Source: Heliopora coerulea
Taxonomy: Eukaryota > Cnidaria > Anthozoa > Scleralcyonacea > Helioporidae
Direction of reading: 5' to 3'
Assembly: GCA_030142905.1 (NCBI GenBank)
Contig: JASJOG010000041.1
Coordinates: forward strand, 305,501 to 369,500
DNA length: 64,000 nucleotides
The notes beneath the pieces were generated by a model. It did no database searches and was not told the DNA's origin. It saw only the letters and a program-made list of their open reading frames with translations. The number at the start of each line of letters is the position of its first letter. Positions within the stretch are counted from its first letter, which is position 1. The position numbers and the translations under genes are program-made. Of this stretch, positions 1-14,000 are shown in pieces.

Positions 1-529
1 TAGAAGTTGTTGTAAACAAAACTAGAAGTTCAGACAAAAAACCATTTAACATTTATTATATACATTGGTACAGAATGAACTGAACATTAGGATTTTGCAC
101 TAAAAATGTAAAAAACCCTGGTATATACTGCTAGTGCTTATATCTACAAGTCACTGACAGTGCCACGTTAGGGCATCAACGACGAAAATCCAAAATCAAT
201 TCTTTAATTTCGACAATGAAATCTTGCTTCTTCCAGCTGGAATTAAAGGAGCCATAACACTTTCTCTTCTTTTGGGGTGTCGCCATGGCCCATGGGAGAC
301 TTCAGTATTCAGCTTTTTAAAGTGTTACTATTATTATATTACGTGCATCTGGTATTTATGACCAACGATATCATTTGTCTCAATACTTTATGCAAGATCA
401 CTTTTTCCGCAAAGGGAATTCATTGTGGACTCGACAAATTAGATAATTCCTTGGGTAGCATTATAAAATATTTGTGTCGCTGACAAAAGTTTCAGAATAT
501 TTCCTTATATCAGAGTGCAATTGACATAT

Positions 530-705
530 ATTGATTTAGAAATTTGTGGGCCGCCAAAGCGGGACTTTCGTTGTCCTGACCTGTTGTCAGTTCCTTTGCT
601 GGTTTTAATACATCTTTCACAATGATAGACAGTTGTTATAGAAGCTTGATTTAGAAATTTGTGGGGCGCCAAAGCGGGACTTTCGTTGTCCCGACCTGTT
701 GTCGG
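530..705. repeat. 116-bp direct tandem duplication
   Basis: The block beginning TTGATTTAGAAATTTGTGGG at about 530 recurs at about 646 with few changes. The segment between the copies (587-645) also occurs alone near 2505-2562, so it is a dispersed repeat caught in a local duplication. Confidence 0.75.
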
Positions 706-1395
706 TTGGGACATGGGACAAATTGCGTGAAACCGGAACTGCCCCGACCAAATCGGGACGGTTGGACAGTCTGTAAGTTGTAACTTTGAAATTTTTTGGG
801 GAGAGCCTCCACTTTTTAGATCTTCGGGGAAAGGAAACCCGAGAGAGGCTATGTCATCCATGGCAAGAAAACGTCATCACGTTACTTTACAATTGCAATC
901 CTCGCAAATACTGTTGTATTCAGTGGTTCCTCGCTTTCCAACTTCCAAGGCACTGCCGCAATTCGAGATTGTGCTCATAAATGAGTAGAACTGTGCAGCT
1001 AGAAGAGAAATGATAGCATGGGTGGCAAGAGTTCAATCTAAGGGCAGGCAGGCTTATTGCACCCTCAAGCAAGAAGTCAGCCCTCCCCGAAACTGAACGC
1101 CTGGCACAGTGGAACTGAATTCATAAAACAATTTTGCGCCCCCACTTTCTTAAAATTCTGGGTCCGCCCCTGCAAATCCCAACAGTCGTTTGACAGCTAA
1201 CGCGAACAAGAACACACGTCTCACTGTTTGCTTGTTTGTATGACAGTGTTACATTGCATAGCACTCAAGTGAGTAGTTTGAATGCGAAAATCATCAGTTA
1301 ATCACTATTTTACATAAATTAATCCGTAACTTGAGCGCAAAGGAAGATGTCTATTTCTTCCGCAAGCTTGTAAGCAAGGGTGAAAGGCACCTATT

Positions 1396-1672
1396 CAGTG
1401 GCAGATCCAAGGGGGAGTTAGGAAGTTTAAACCCCCCTTGAGCCACAAAAGAATGTGGAGATTCCTTGCCATAATCTCCATGTTTAAATAATAAACTTGA
1501 CTTGCATATTTTTTTCTTTAATTGTGCACCTTATATAAGTTATAAAGGAATCACCATCTTTTAAAAAGCTAGAATAACCGAAGGCCTGGTTGACCAACCC
1601 ATATTCTCATAAACCTGGAACCCCAACTGGCCTGGTACCCCCCCCTTTCAAAAAATCCTAGATCCGCCCCTG
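1396..1672. mobile_element. Non-autonomous hAT-type element (MITE)
   Basis: The left end CAGTGGCAGATCCAAG matches the reverse complement of the right end, which reads CAGGGGCGGATCTAGG. Flanks CTATT and CTCTT look like a 5-bp target duplication with one change. The ends resemble those of the transposase-bearing hAT copy at 40964-44123. No coding capacity. Confidence 0.6.
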
Positions 1673-2073
1673 CTCTTGTACACAAGATCAACTGCGCACT
1701 TAAACCTGCATCGCAGTTTGAAATAAAATTGTCATTCATATTGTATAGACGAACAGTAGTCGCACATTTGAGACTAACGACAACGAAGTTTGATAAATGT
1801 CGATGGTAGCTCCAGGTTCACGGCCTGTACTCGCAGTTAGCAACAATCACAGTTATTTAATCATCCAGTGAATTGGCCAGTGATGAATGAAAGTTAGATC
1901 ACGGTGTATCCATGACAACGAATGTTGTTATTAAGAATAGTCTTGATTTTTTTGTGCCAGCGGTTTCTCCAACATCTGATACTGCGAAGTTGTTGTCGGT
2001 TTCAATGAACGTGATAGATATTTACCGATATTTAGCTCAGTATCCACAATATCTTATTCACAAATGGTGAAGG

Positions 2074-5000
2074 ATGATGGAAGACACTTTGGACGGTAAT
2101 TTTTTTCGGATTTTTCAAGCTTTTAAAGGATCGTGGGAGGCCCATATCTGAGGGCAAATATCCTCTTTGCAATCTTTAATTTTATTTTTTAGTATTTCAT
2201 GATACTCAAGTGCCTCAACGCTATCCATGTCCAATTTGTCAAAGGAAGTTCAACGAGGACGTCTTGGTAAGAGAAAATGGGGCTAAAATTTCCATAGCTA
2301 GTTTATCTAAAATACTACCGCAACATTATCATACTGTGACTGCAAATTAAATTCAAACTTTCGTAGCATCAAATGCTACAGTAAGCTTAGACGCTGAAGA
2401 CTTGGATGCATCAATCCGAACAGCAAGACTTTAGATTGATGTTGATATTCATTTCCTGGCCATATTTTAGAATTACTGTTGATTATTTAGTGTAAACATT
2501 CATCAGTTCTTTTGCTGGTTTTAATACATCTTTCACAATGATAGAAAGTTGTTATAGAAGCTCGTACCTGGATAAATCCCACAGCTACCTGACCAAGGAC
2601 CGAAATTTTGAAGCATTACAATTTATGCGCTAGTAAATAGAAGTCTTACATTTTGGGTATATTATTGATACCACAGTATTTAACCTCACCTGTAAATCAT
2701 AGTTTCTTTCTTCATTGAGTTCCTGGTTTGGTAATGAATTAATGTATCTAGTTGCATGTTGGAGAGGTATTTCCTCTGTTTTATATATAGAAGCTATTTC
2801 AATAGCACTTGTATTATATTTCCATTATAATTTGCCCAAGTGCCATTGATTGTAATAGTTTGTACTCAATCAAGCAGATACAAGCTCTCTGTTTGACACA
2901 AAAAACTTTGCATAATGGTGCTAGGGGTGAGACAAATAAACTTTTGAACCTTCCTAACAAAAACCCAGAAGATTATACCTGTCAGTTAAAAACACCACCC
3001 ACATTTTTCATTTTTATTGTCACAAAACAATGCATAAATAAAAGTACTAAGCAGCACTTTACTTCCCTGCTTTGCTCCTGTGAAAATTTTGAAAGCTAAT
3101 TTAAAAACAAAATGTCACTTCTATATAAAACCAACATGTTTCTGATGGTTGTTCATTGATTGCATGATCTACCATAGTGGTAAAGGACCTTGCTGTATTG
3201 AACTTAATAGGCTTGAACCAAAAAATGAGGATTGAGTCATTTTTTGACCATTCTGTGGCTACATTTCCTAAACCATGGTATTTAAAGTTTAATTCACAGC
3301 TCTTTCTTAAGTGAGGCACATAACCTATCCTTGTAGCATGCAATAATCAAAAATGGACATAACAATATTTTAAGTGGATATGGTATGAACTTCAGACAGC
3401 TGCATATTGTAAAAAGCTAAATCAATAGCTTTGATGGTGTAAACCTTTTTCACACTCTTTGGGACACTGCTTTTGAGTTCAGCAACATAGTTGGATTTGA
3501 TGGTGGCCAGATTATGTCTCTCTTCATTTCCTTTATTTTTCTGAGCCTTTACTTTCTTTAATAGCAGTTGCTTTACTTTCTCACTGCTTTTACCTTAAAG
3601 TTTTACATCAAGTAAGAAAATTGAAATATGCCATTAAATATACACATCATTGGTCCCAAAGAGCTTACAGCCACCTCCTGGACTACTGCACTCTGCCATT
3701 ATACATGTACAAAAGAAATATCCAGTACATAATGTGCTAAGGCATTTTGAAAGTACCTGACCACTCACAGTTTTTTTTTTCATCAGAAATTACTGGTTAA
3801 CTATTTATCTCAACAATATTGGCATGTTGCCACAATAATTATCATAGATGGCCCATCTTTGATTGATTTCTCAACAGACATTTTATTGCTGTTAACAGCC
3901 TATAGGGCCTGGTAGCCATAGCAAACAAGCACCTAAATTTTATGTTAACATTAATACAACTGGTTGGTCACTGTCAGTCACTGACCAGTATTGGATTAGG
4001 AAAGTTTTTATTAAACTTGCCTCTACTTTCAACTGTGTGCAACTGTTAGGTAAGAGTCTGTGATGACTCAAGTTGTAGTGAACAGGGTCAGTGAGGATTG
4101 GTTACTGTACCTTGGAAAGGTATAAGCCATATAGCCCAAACTGTGCCATGGCAACTCAGCAGCAATTGATATGTTGCTCACATACTGCATCACAGTCACA
4201 CAAAGTGGAAAAATGCATGTTAACAGTACAAAAATGTTCATTATTGACAGATGTGAACCTTGTCACACAACACATGGCTGCATACTTATACCAGAAATAC
4301 AAATACGCAACCACCCCTCCCCCACTATCCATTATATTCCTTGAGAATGTGGAAAACGTTGACAGGTTGTAAAGGCTGTCAAAGAGCCTAAAGGTAAAGT
4401 AGTCTTCATGTGCCACAGTTCATACAGCTGTTCAACCAAAACCAACATATTTCATAACTTTAATTCAAAGATCAGTTTACAGAGGCTTTAGTCAAATTTC
4501 ATTGTCACTTTGTGTCACCACCAGTCTATGAACTCTTTCTGGCTGTGTTTCAGGTTCAATACAACTTTTTGCCACACGTCTCACAAACCAGCAATCTCAC
4601 TTCCCACTTTGCTTTACTCACTTGTGACATTGTCTCCCTGTTATGTTCTTTTAGATATTGTTTTTCTTACCTTTTCTACTTCTGAACGTTTCTTGTAAGC
4701 CTCTCTTCTCTTTCACATCTAACTTCCCATCCTTCTACTGGCTCACTTACCAACTTTTGTTGCCGTCGCTTTCTCCAATCTTTCAGCCCATTCTTGACCA
4801 GTTTCATGCCGCTTTTCTTTTCTACTTATCTTTTTCTGTTCCTTTTTAGCTGGTTTTTAACAGTAAAAAAAAATACTTTCAGGGGCCGCGCCACCGGGAG
4901 GGCTGCGGGGCCCATGGCCCCCACACTTTTTTGCTGAGAAATGTTTTGTTTTTATATGATTAATTTTAAATTTCAGTAGCTTAACAATTATCGAAAATAA

Positions 5001-8000
5001 ACAGCACTGTAAAAGAGATAATTATAGCTTTTGTGATTCTATTGTTTGGAAACGTCACGAAAAAGAACAAAACAATAGACATTTTCACTTATATAAACAG
5101 CCAGCTGTTTCTCAAAGCCAGTTTGGTTTCCACGTGCTACGTGTGTAGCAAGGACTAAGAAGTGTAGCAAGATAGAAACCAGGTTATTGTTTGTATACAG
5201 TTAATAGAATCATTTTCGTTTCCCATGCAGAATATCTGAAAGTAGTTTTCTTCTACGACAGACAGGAATGATATGAACATGAGTAAAAAAGTAGCAGCTT
5301 TAGTGGCCTTTGTATTTTCAGGGTGTATGTATATTTGATAAACGTTTAAATTGATACATCACTTTTTACACATAAAATCTGGTCATTTTTCCCCTTAATT
5401 TTTTTCATATTTTACAAGAAAATCCCGCGAAAATGCATATTTCAGGATAAATTCTGGTCTCCTCACTTTTAAAATCGTGTCGCGGCCCCTGACTTTGCCT
5501 CAAATTTAATTTTTTAACTTGCGAAAAAAATTCCCTTTGAGGATATAAACATTGAAAAAGATTTCACCATAACAACCATAACAAAGATAACAATCATATG
5601 AGGAATTCTAAGGCGCAGGAGTCCAGTGTAGATAGCTTCGATAAAACAAGGGCGTTCTAGAGGTTATACACTCGAGAAGCTTTTTTCCTATCCTTTAGAT
5701 GGTGTATAACCATAACAATCGTTTACTTAAAATATTTCAAATGAAAAATCAACGAATGACTTTCCGATTTCCCGGCTTGGTACTAGTACTCTAAGTTCTG
5801 ACTTGGTCGTGTTGGTCCGGCTACGATTTATGTTATTAAGATGTATATATGTATATATATATAAGCTTAAAACTCCTAGTTGTTACTCAGAGTTTCACGT
5901 CTCTTCGGACGATCATCAGACAACTGTCTGATGATCATCCGAAGCTATTTGACAGCCTTTACAACCTGTCGTGCATTGCTACGGAAGGTTAGAATGAATA
6001 TAAATACACATAGCGCATCAGAACCAACTACAACTTGCATGTCATATGAATTTGTTTAGTGACTACATTTTTTCATTCATTTCACGTTTCGAGTTTGACA
6101 TTTCAAAGCCGGGAGAGTGACGTCACTCTTTATTTCATTATTTCAAACAGAAGTAACATTTGCCCTTCTAGCATGAAATTTAATTTCTCTAAACTGGTTT
6201 AGCTAAAGATGATGGACATAGTGGATGAATATGGAAAAGAGAAGTAGGAAGAAAGCAACAGCACTAAAAATACGAGTTAAAATTGATTGATCGAATCGAA
6301 GTTTCCTTTGGCATCTACCATACCTGAAAAATAGTGCGTACACCCTGCTAAATATTCTACAAATTTGGGAATACTTTATACAGTTACTTTTTTACAATTG
6401 TTTCGATTTAGCCGCGGCACAAGAGCATATGTGAGAAATCTGCGAAAAAAAAGCGGAAACCTTTCAGTTCCCAGAAGCAAAGGTTGATTGGAAGTGATGC
6501 CAAGTTGCAAAGAAAGAAAAATCAGGAGCCTGAAAAAGTCTCGAAAAAGGTTCGTTACGTGTTTATCGCAATATACAGTCTGACACACGTATTCATCACA
6601 AGTTTACTATAATGTTGTAATGCGACTTGTAACTGGAATGAAATTACATGTCAGTAAAAGTGTCCTTTTATTCGGGTAACCTAAGTCCAGTGAAAATTCT
6701 AGTTATTCACAAGGCGCACGTTGTAATAATCGCTAAGCACTACCTTTACTTTTCGTAGATTGCTTAGTTTGTTTAGTTTTCTAAATTTGTCGTGGCATAT
6801 ACGCCTAAATTGTGAGTTTGTTTAAACGTTATGGATGATGAAGAGGACTTCCCTGAACAAACCCATCAAACCATGGTTGCCTTATAAACTGAATTAAACC
6901 CCACCACCACCACCAGCAGTCAGTCACTGTCACGTGGTACGCCAAACTGTGCCTTCAAGTCCAACCGACCAGACGTTTGTTCAACACTTTAAAAATTACT
7001 TTAGGGCAAATTATAGATTTGAAAGCTTTGACGGAACTCTCTAAGAAGCCAGTTACATGAGTGCTCAATCTTTTTTAAGTCTTGGAGAATCTGTGACTGT
7101 AGATCTAAATGACTGAAATTAATTAGAGGTCTTCAAAACGGCAGTACCACTTTCTTTGTCAGGTTTTAAAAGAGCAAGATTAGTGGTCATAGACCTTTGG
7201 ATAAGAATATTGGGGAATCACTTAGACCAAAAGAAGATTCGTATCCTAAGATCTATCACTTCTAATCTTGCTGATTTAAACCTGATAAAGGAAATGTTAT
7301 TGTCGGTTTGAAGCGCTCAGCTTACATTCAGTCAGTTAGGTCAATGCTCAATCCCTATCATCCAGAAATGGTGCACGAGCTGTTCAGTTCTTTAATCTAC
7401 TTCTTTGATCCTTGTAAACTTTATATAAGTTCAGAGGTTTTGACGCTTCAGCTCAGCAGGCCTGAAAAATGGGGATGAAATTAGTCGCCAAAAAGATCAA
7501 GAATTTGGTTTTTCATCTTAAAAACTATTCCAGTGCTTTTGCACCGATAAAACCATTGTCGAAAACTTTCTCCTCCCTTAATAACTCGCCCGAAATTTGA
7601 CTAACCTCTTAAGCCTTGGGCAAACAAGGAAACAATGTTTCCTCGAATGTTTCTCCGAAACACTGTTGCGGGAGCAAAATTGTAATCCTGGACACGATTT
7701 CTGTGTCGCAAACATTGTTTCTTTGTTTGCCTACCCGAGAAACAGTGTTTCCTAGTGCCCATGGCTTCGCTACATACACGTCACCGGCGTATGCGTGTCA
7801 AATCCAAAATGTTTCAAAATCCAAAATGGCAGATCCCTGTTTGCTTGCCGATGGAATGTTTCTTATAGAATATTTCATCGTTGAGCCATGCTCGGGAAAC
7901 GTAGGGGGGAACAACGTTTTGTCTCTAACCCTATCCTATTCCCAATCCTACCCCCAACTCTACTTGTTAACATGAATGTTTCCGAAATGCATGAAATGTA

Positions 8001-11000
8001 GAAATTCTAGAAATTTTAGAAGGCAAGTCCTGGAACATTTTTTTATAAGGAATATAATTAACCTACATTTAGAACAACTGGAGGGCAAAACATGAAGCAT
8101 TTCTGGCAACTGTCCGTGCAGCTCGTGGCTCTTCTTCGACGTCCCAAGCTACCAGTAAATTGGTAGCTCCAAGTACGGTGGTTAATCCAGATTACGTCCA
8201 GTGCCCTCATTGTCAGAGAAGATTTAATGAACACTCCGCTCAGAGACACATAGAATTTTGCAAGGAACAGAAAAGTCGAGTCGTGTCTAAGAAAGCTGAT
8301 GCACAAGACCTAACCAGACTTGCTAAACGAACACAGGTAGGTAAAGCGTTATCACTTACGACTGAAATAACGGACAGTATTGCGTGGCTTGTTATGTGAG
8401 ATATCATGATGAATGCTCATTGAGAGACTCACCCACACCTTTCTCGAATTTTGTAAAAATAGAATACTGCGTAGAGAGTGTTAAATAAGGTAAAAAGTTC
8501 AAAGGTTGATAACTGCCGTGACTGATCGCAAAGAATTCTAACGTTTCGAGCAGAAGCCCTTCGTCAGAGTGAAACGTAATCTGAAACAGGAACTGCAACA
8601 TGACTAGATTTTTTTCACGAAAAGGAGTCATGTGACAAAAAGTTAACCAATGAAATGTGAGAAACAAAAACAAACAAGTTAAAAGGGTCTAGGAATCTTG
8701 AAAAGAATACGCGATTATGTGCCACGTGACTCCCTTATTAAGATTTATAATGCCATTGTGCTACCCCATTTTGATTATTGCTCATCAATATGGGACTCAT
8801 GTGGTAAGAGCCGTAAAGAAAAACTTCAAAAATTACAAAACAGAGCGAGCCAGATAATTACCCGCTCTGGCTATGAGATCAGATCCGTTGACACGTTAGC
8901 GCAATTAGGATGGCAAAAACTTGAAGATCGTTGATTGGCAAATAAAGCCACCCTAATGTATAAAATAACTCACAATTTGGCTCCTTCGTATCCCTCAGAT
9001 AAATTCTCAACAAGAGATGCAGTACATGACTACAATACTAGAGGAAATTCGATTAATCTTTCTATCTCCAAGCCTAACACCAATTTCCTTAAGTGAAGTC
9101 TTGTCTACGGGGGAGCAACATGCTGGAATTCGCTCCCTGAGGACCTTAAGGCTAGTCCTAATATAGATGTTTTTAAGAAAAAATATCAATTCGAAATGAG
9201 TAATTTTACTTTTTAAACTTACTTTCTTGTCCTCACGGCTCTCCGAAAGAGCATTTTTTGTATAATGAGTGAGATTTCCGTGATTAAATAAAGTTTGTAT
9301 CGTAATCAACAAATCCTTGTCGTTCCATAGTCGTTGGTTTGTTTTTATATGTTTACAGGTATTTGTTTTCTAAGTACTTATATATCTGATGCAACCCGCC
9401 GCTCATATTGAAAATAGTACATACAAAGCTCGCATCAGAAAGCTCATTACCGTGTTCAACGGTTGCATCTGGTCACGCTTGTTGCTGTACAACATCAAAA
9501 ATATTAAATATTATTACGTTATTTCGTTTCAGTACAAGCCCCCGTTGCCAGGGAAGAAACGATCAGTTCCCAATTTGGACTCTCCCTCTGCAAATAAAAA
9601 CCAACGTCAAGTTTTGTCATCAAAATATAGTAACAGCAGTTACATACCATCATCGTTTGACAAAGGTTGGTAAATTACTACCATCTTCAATGTGTACCAC
9701 ATTAAATAATCGTGGTAGTAATTATTAGTGACTACGATTTGTACAATACTTGCAAAGTTTATTTTGTCGTTGAAGTAAAAATGGTGCAGTAAACTACTCC
9801 ATAATTGTTACACGCGTTCGCCATAGAAACCGCCCTGTTTAACGAGCAGGAACCTGAAAAAATTAGTAGCTAGAGTTCCCCGATTTTTTAAAGGTATGTG
9901 TGCGATTAAAACCCCGTTTACACAGTTAACATCTTGGGCACGGCACGGCTAAAATTTTGACATGGCACGGGTGATTTCCACAGTGTAAACGGTGCGGACA
10001 CCTTAAAATTTAGCCGTGCCGAGCACCTCTGTATATGTAGGTCTCCACACGGCTAACTGTCCAAAATTTGCCCAAAATTTGCCGTGCCTTGCCCAAAATG
10101 ATACAGTGTAAACGGGGGCTTAAAAGCTGAAGACAGAACTGAAAATATGGAGGACCTAAATTTTGTAAGCTCCTTACTACTCTGGAACTGAAAATTATGT
10201 GATACAGTTGTAACCCCTGGTTTACGAATGTTCACATGTACAAAATCTGGCAAAAAAATTTTAGACTCATTTTGTCAGTTCAGAGACAACCTGGTCCATC
10301 CAGTGAGTCAGATAATCTACTAACGCATGAACTTTGATTGCCTGACGAGTGATTAAGTAGTGGGAAGAACGTATAACGTAATTATTGTAAATATCCGCGA
10401 AGTTTGATCGATTCATGCTGTGGTAAGTTGCACAAGCATTTGTTGTCGATTTAACCAGAGAAATGGTCAAACGATGACAAGAGTGTGGATGTGACATGGT
10501 AAAGACAGACAATTGCTAGTGTGAATAATGGACAACATAGACAGTCTGCACAACCACTTCTTACTTGGTTTTCGTCTATGCTGTACTCAACTCTGTATAC
10601 GTTGGACCTAAAAATGAGTCCAAAATGGCAGACACGGATGGTTTTTTGGCGCTCAGTTTCAGGCCAATATTCGGCCAAATGACTTTGATGGAAGACAGAA
10701 AATGATCGCCAATTGAGCGATCAGGACTTGAAGCTGAAAGCCAGAAAGGCTATCAGGTCGGCGATATTTGGCTTCATGATTTAACTTGGTGTTTTCGTAT
10801 CAATATAAAGTATTTAAGTATGCCTTGCTTTCTCGACAGGCCCCTCGCCTAACAATGTATCATGGGAAAGGTATAGTTATTAGTAACCTATCCGCTGGTC
10901 GTTTTGCTCGTGGGCCGTTTGACTGGTTAGTGAGCCTTCTCGCTGATATGGAGTTCCGACAGATTATCTATATTTGCATTAAATGTATGTAGTTCAGCTG

Positions 11001-14000
11001 CATGACAGCATGTTGGAGAAAATACCAGACTGTCGATGTTAATTTCGCTGGCAATTTAATGACAATTTATATTTGCTAACGAATTATTTCGTTCTTTAGA
11101 TAGAAAAATTTCGTCTAGAGTTCCTACTGATTCTCAATACAATGGCTCGTCGCCAAATGGCGGTGTTCCAAGCAAGCACACAGTCGCAAGAAGAACTCAA
11201 AGCACCAAGGCTACACCTGGTCGAAAGGAAATGGTTACAAGAAGACATTCGAGTACTACATCCTCTGGTCAGTCAGTACATAACATACGTTAGGACTAAA
11301 ACATAGTTAAATACATAGTTGAAATGAAATCTGTACACTTTAGCACAAATTCAACATTAACATTCATATAAGTCTTGAGATCTTTGCCAGCACGAATTTT
11401 CCTTGATCCATGTACTTAGGTTTTTATGTAAAATAGGTGCACGTTACTGACATTGACCAAAACAGGGGTGGCGCCAGGAATTCCCCGACGCAGGGGCTAA
11501 GGTCCCCGACAGGGGGGTTAAAGTTTAGGTGCAGGAAAATGCTTTTTCTTTTTTTTGAAATGAATGCATATGCATGGATAAATGAACAATTTGTTTTTGT
11601 ACCGACTACAGTAAGACATATTATATTAACGTATTATGTAAATAGCAATAGGCAGATCGTTCTCGAATTTTTATTTCCTCACGCTTATGATGGTTCTGAA
11701 AAATGAGAAAATTTCTTGTTTCAAGATAAACTAATAAAATGTCAAAGTTAATATTTACAATTTTCAATTGTCAAGTCTAAAAGTACAGGGAAATAATAAT
11801 AGTGATAGCAAAGTACAACCCTATACTTCCCCGACGAATTGTTCAATTTTCCCCGACGGGGAGGCTAAGGTTTCCCGGCGGGAGGCTGTTGCCCCCTCTG
11901 GCGCCACCCCTGGACCAAAAGGCAAAACAACCATCTTAAAAGTAATCTAAAAGTAGAAAGCCTTATTCTTGGGTCAAAAAGTCACACTTCGATTCTCAAA
12001 ACTCTTGGGAGACTTTTGAACGAATTCATGCGACAGTTTTATGCAATTCCTGTAACAGTAGTTTGCTCAATAATGAATGTTCTTTTTATCATTTCAGTTC
12101 ATTCCATAAATTTTGGAGATATTGCCCTAAACGCGCTGACGAAATACAAGCAACCAATGACATACTTTCTTACACATGCAGCGCAATCGTTTACTTCCGT
12201 TCAGTCAGTGGCGTAGGAAATAGGGAGGTACGGGAGCCGCGGTCCCCCTAACGTTTTATTTAGGGGGGCCACAATATCATTCGACCCCCCTTAAAAGCGG
12301 ATATGGTAACAGCATGCAAAGTGTTTTCTAATTTTTCCCATCGGACGTATTTGCATTTTAAAGTTAAAACATAAAATATTTAAAAATCTAATGTACTTCA
12401 CATATTTTAACGACGGTTGATACTCCACTATAATTTAGAATTGGCGCAGAGATGCTGTTAAGATTCGAGATAAATGTATGGTCACTTTTAGTATCCTTCA
12501 GAAGGGTTAACGCCCACCCTGAATTAAAATTTTGTTCCCACCCCCCCCTCACTTCAACAAACTTCCTACGCTACTGCGTTCAAGGAATGATTATTCATAG
12601 CCGTCTCCATGTTTCAAACTAGCTAGAGCCGCAAATTAACAAACCTGGAGTTATTTCAATAACATACAACATCAGTATAGCATAATGCCCAAAACCAAAG
12701 TGTCCATGTTCTTATTTTGATATGTTCTTTCAAGAAAATTCCTAACAAGTCAACCCACTCGGTTGACTCAATGCTAGTTAAGAGCCTGTAAATTATTATT
12801 CAGATTTGATTCTTGTTTTACTACTTATAATTTTCAAGGTAATAAAGGCAGTGCAGACATTGGAAGCCGTAGTCCAAAGACTCAAGTTGCCAATGGTTTA
12901 TTTTCTTTGTCTCAAGCGGACATCACCGGTGATCTTTTTCACGACAAAGATATAAGCAGGGCAGCATCAGGGAACAGGAGAAACAGGTATGGCGTTTTTA
13001 AGGGCCATTTCATATACACGACTAATTTATGATTAATATTAACAGTCACCACCTTGTAACGCAGAAACACGCACAATACGGAGGCAATCGTGGAGGTCAC
13101 GCACAATAGCTGCTCAATAGAGATCATAACTAATACTAGAAGGGGCAATGCAGCTAAGCGTCAGGAACGCTTTTAACCAGTTAAATGCGCCATAGTTAAA
13201 GAAAAATAACCGGAGAACCTTTTTATAAAGAAATTATGGGGCATTAGCACTATTTTTGGACGACAGCTGGCTGGCCGAAGTTTAATGGCCGCCTACTTTA
13301 CTAAAGGCTGGTTTCCATATAACCGTAACAGCCGTAAAGAGGCCGGCGAAAGTGCTGCGACAGTGCTGCGGCATCGCCTGCGCCATTGCGTAGCACACTG
13401 TCGGCGGCGCCTTAAAAAGTGTTTCCATTTGAATGTGGCATTGGCGGGCAGTCGACCAAATCCCACGTCTGCTTCGAGAATTGGCGCGCAGACTTAAATT
13501 TGAAAATGGCTGCCTTGAACCGAAGGTTGTTGTTGAAGTGTCAACTTGCTCTCCTTATCAATTACTTGAATCGACGAAGGGCGAGAAAAAAGATGAAAAG
13601 AAAACACCGATCCTGGGTTCGAGAAATTTTCCTGCAACGCTGTGTACGTGGTCAGTTTCATACTCTCTTTCAGGAATTAAAACTTCATGACAGAGAATAT
13701 TTCTACAGGTTAGTGGACCGTCGCTGGTTTATTACTGTTCTCATCTTCAGAGTTTTTAAGCAAAATTGAAATTGCAGATACAAGTGAACGAAATATTAAT
13801 TCGTAAACCACCGGGGTAAAACACCCCGTTGAGGGGGATAAAATGATAGTCTACTATATTTACTAAAATTTGCTGCTCTTGTCATAAATAACGCGATAGT
13901 TTTGAATACAATTCATGGGAGTTTCGTTATTAATATTCGGTCCATCCCTACTCGCCATCTTGAATCCCAAACTTGCCATAATTTTGACCTGTGATTCTGA

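Larger units (their letters stand above)
1..2073. other. 5' flank of the ZC2HC1A-like gene, repeat-bearing
   Basis: No gene is supported here. The stretch holds a 116-bp tandem duplication (530-705), a non-autonomous hAT element (1396-1672) and, ending near 1172, a lone hAT-like terminus reading GGGTCCGCCCCTG whose partner end I did not find. A roughly 58-bp segment at 587-645 recurs at 2505-2562. The promoter and 5' UTR of the gene starting at 2074 should lie in the last few hundred bases, but no clear core element is visible. Confidence 0.5.

Noticed and set aside
505..861. 118-codon minus-strand ORF
   Set aside because: It crosses a tandem duplication, has no recognisable domain and no splice context.
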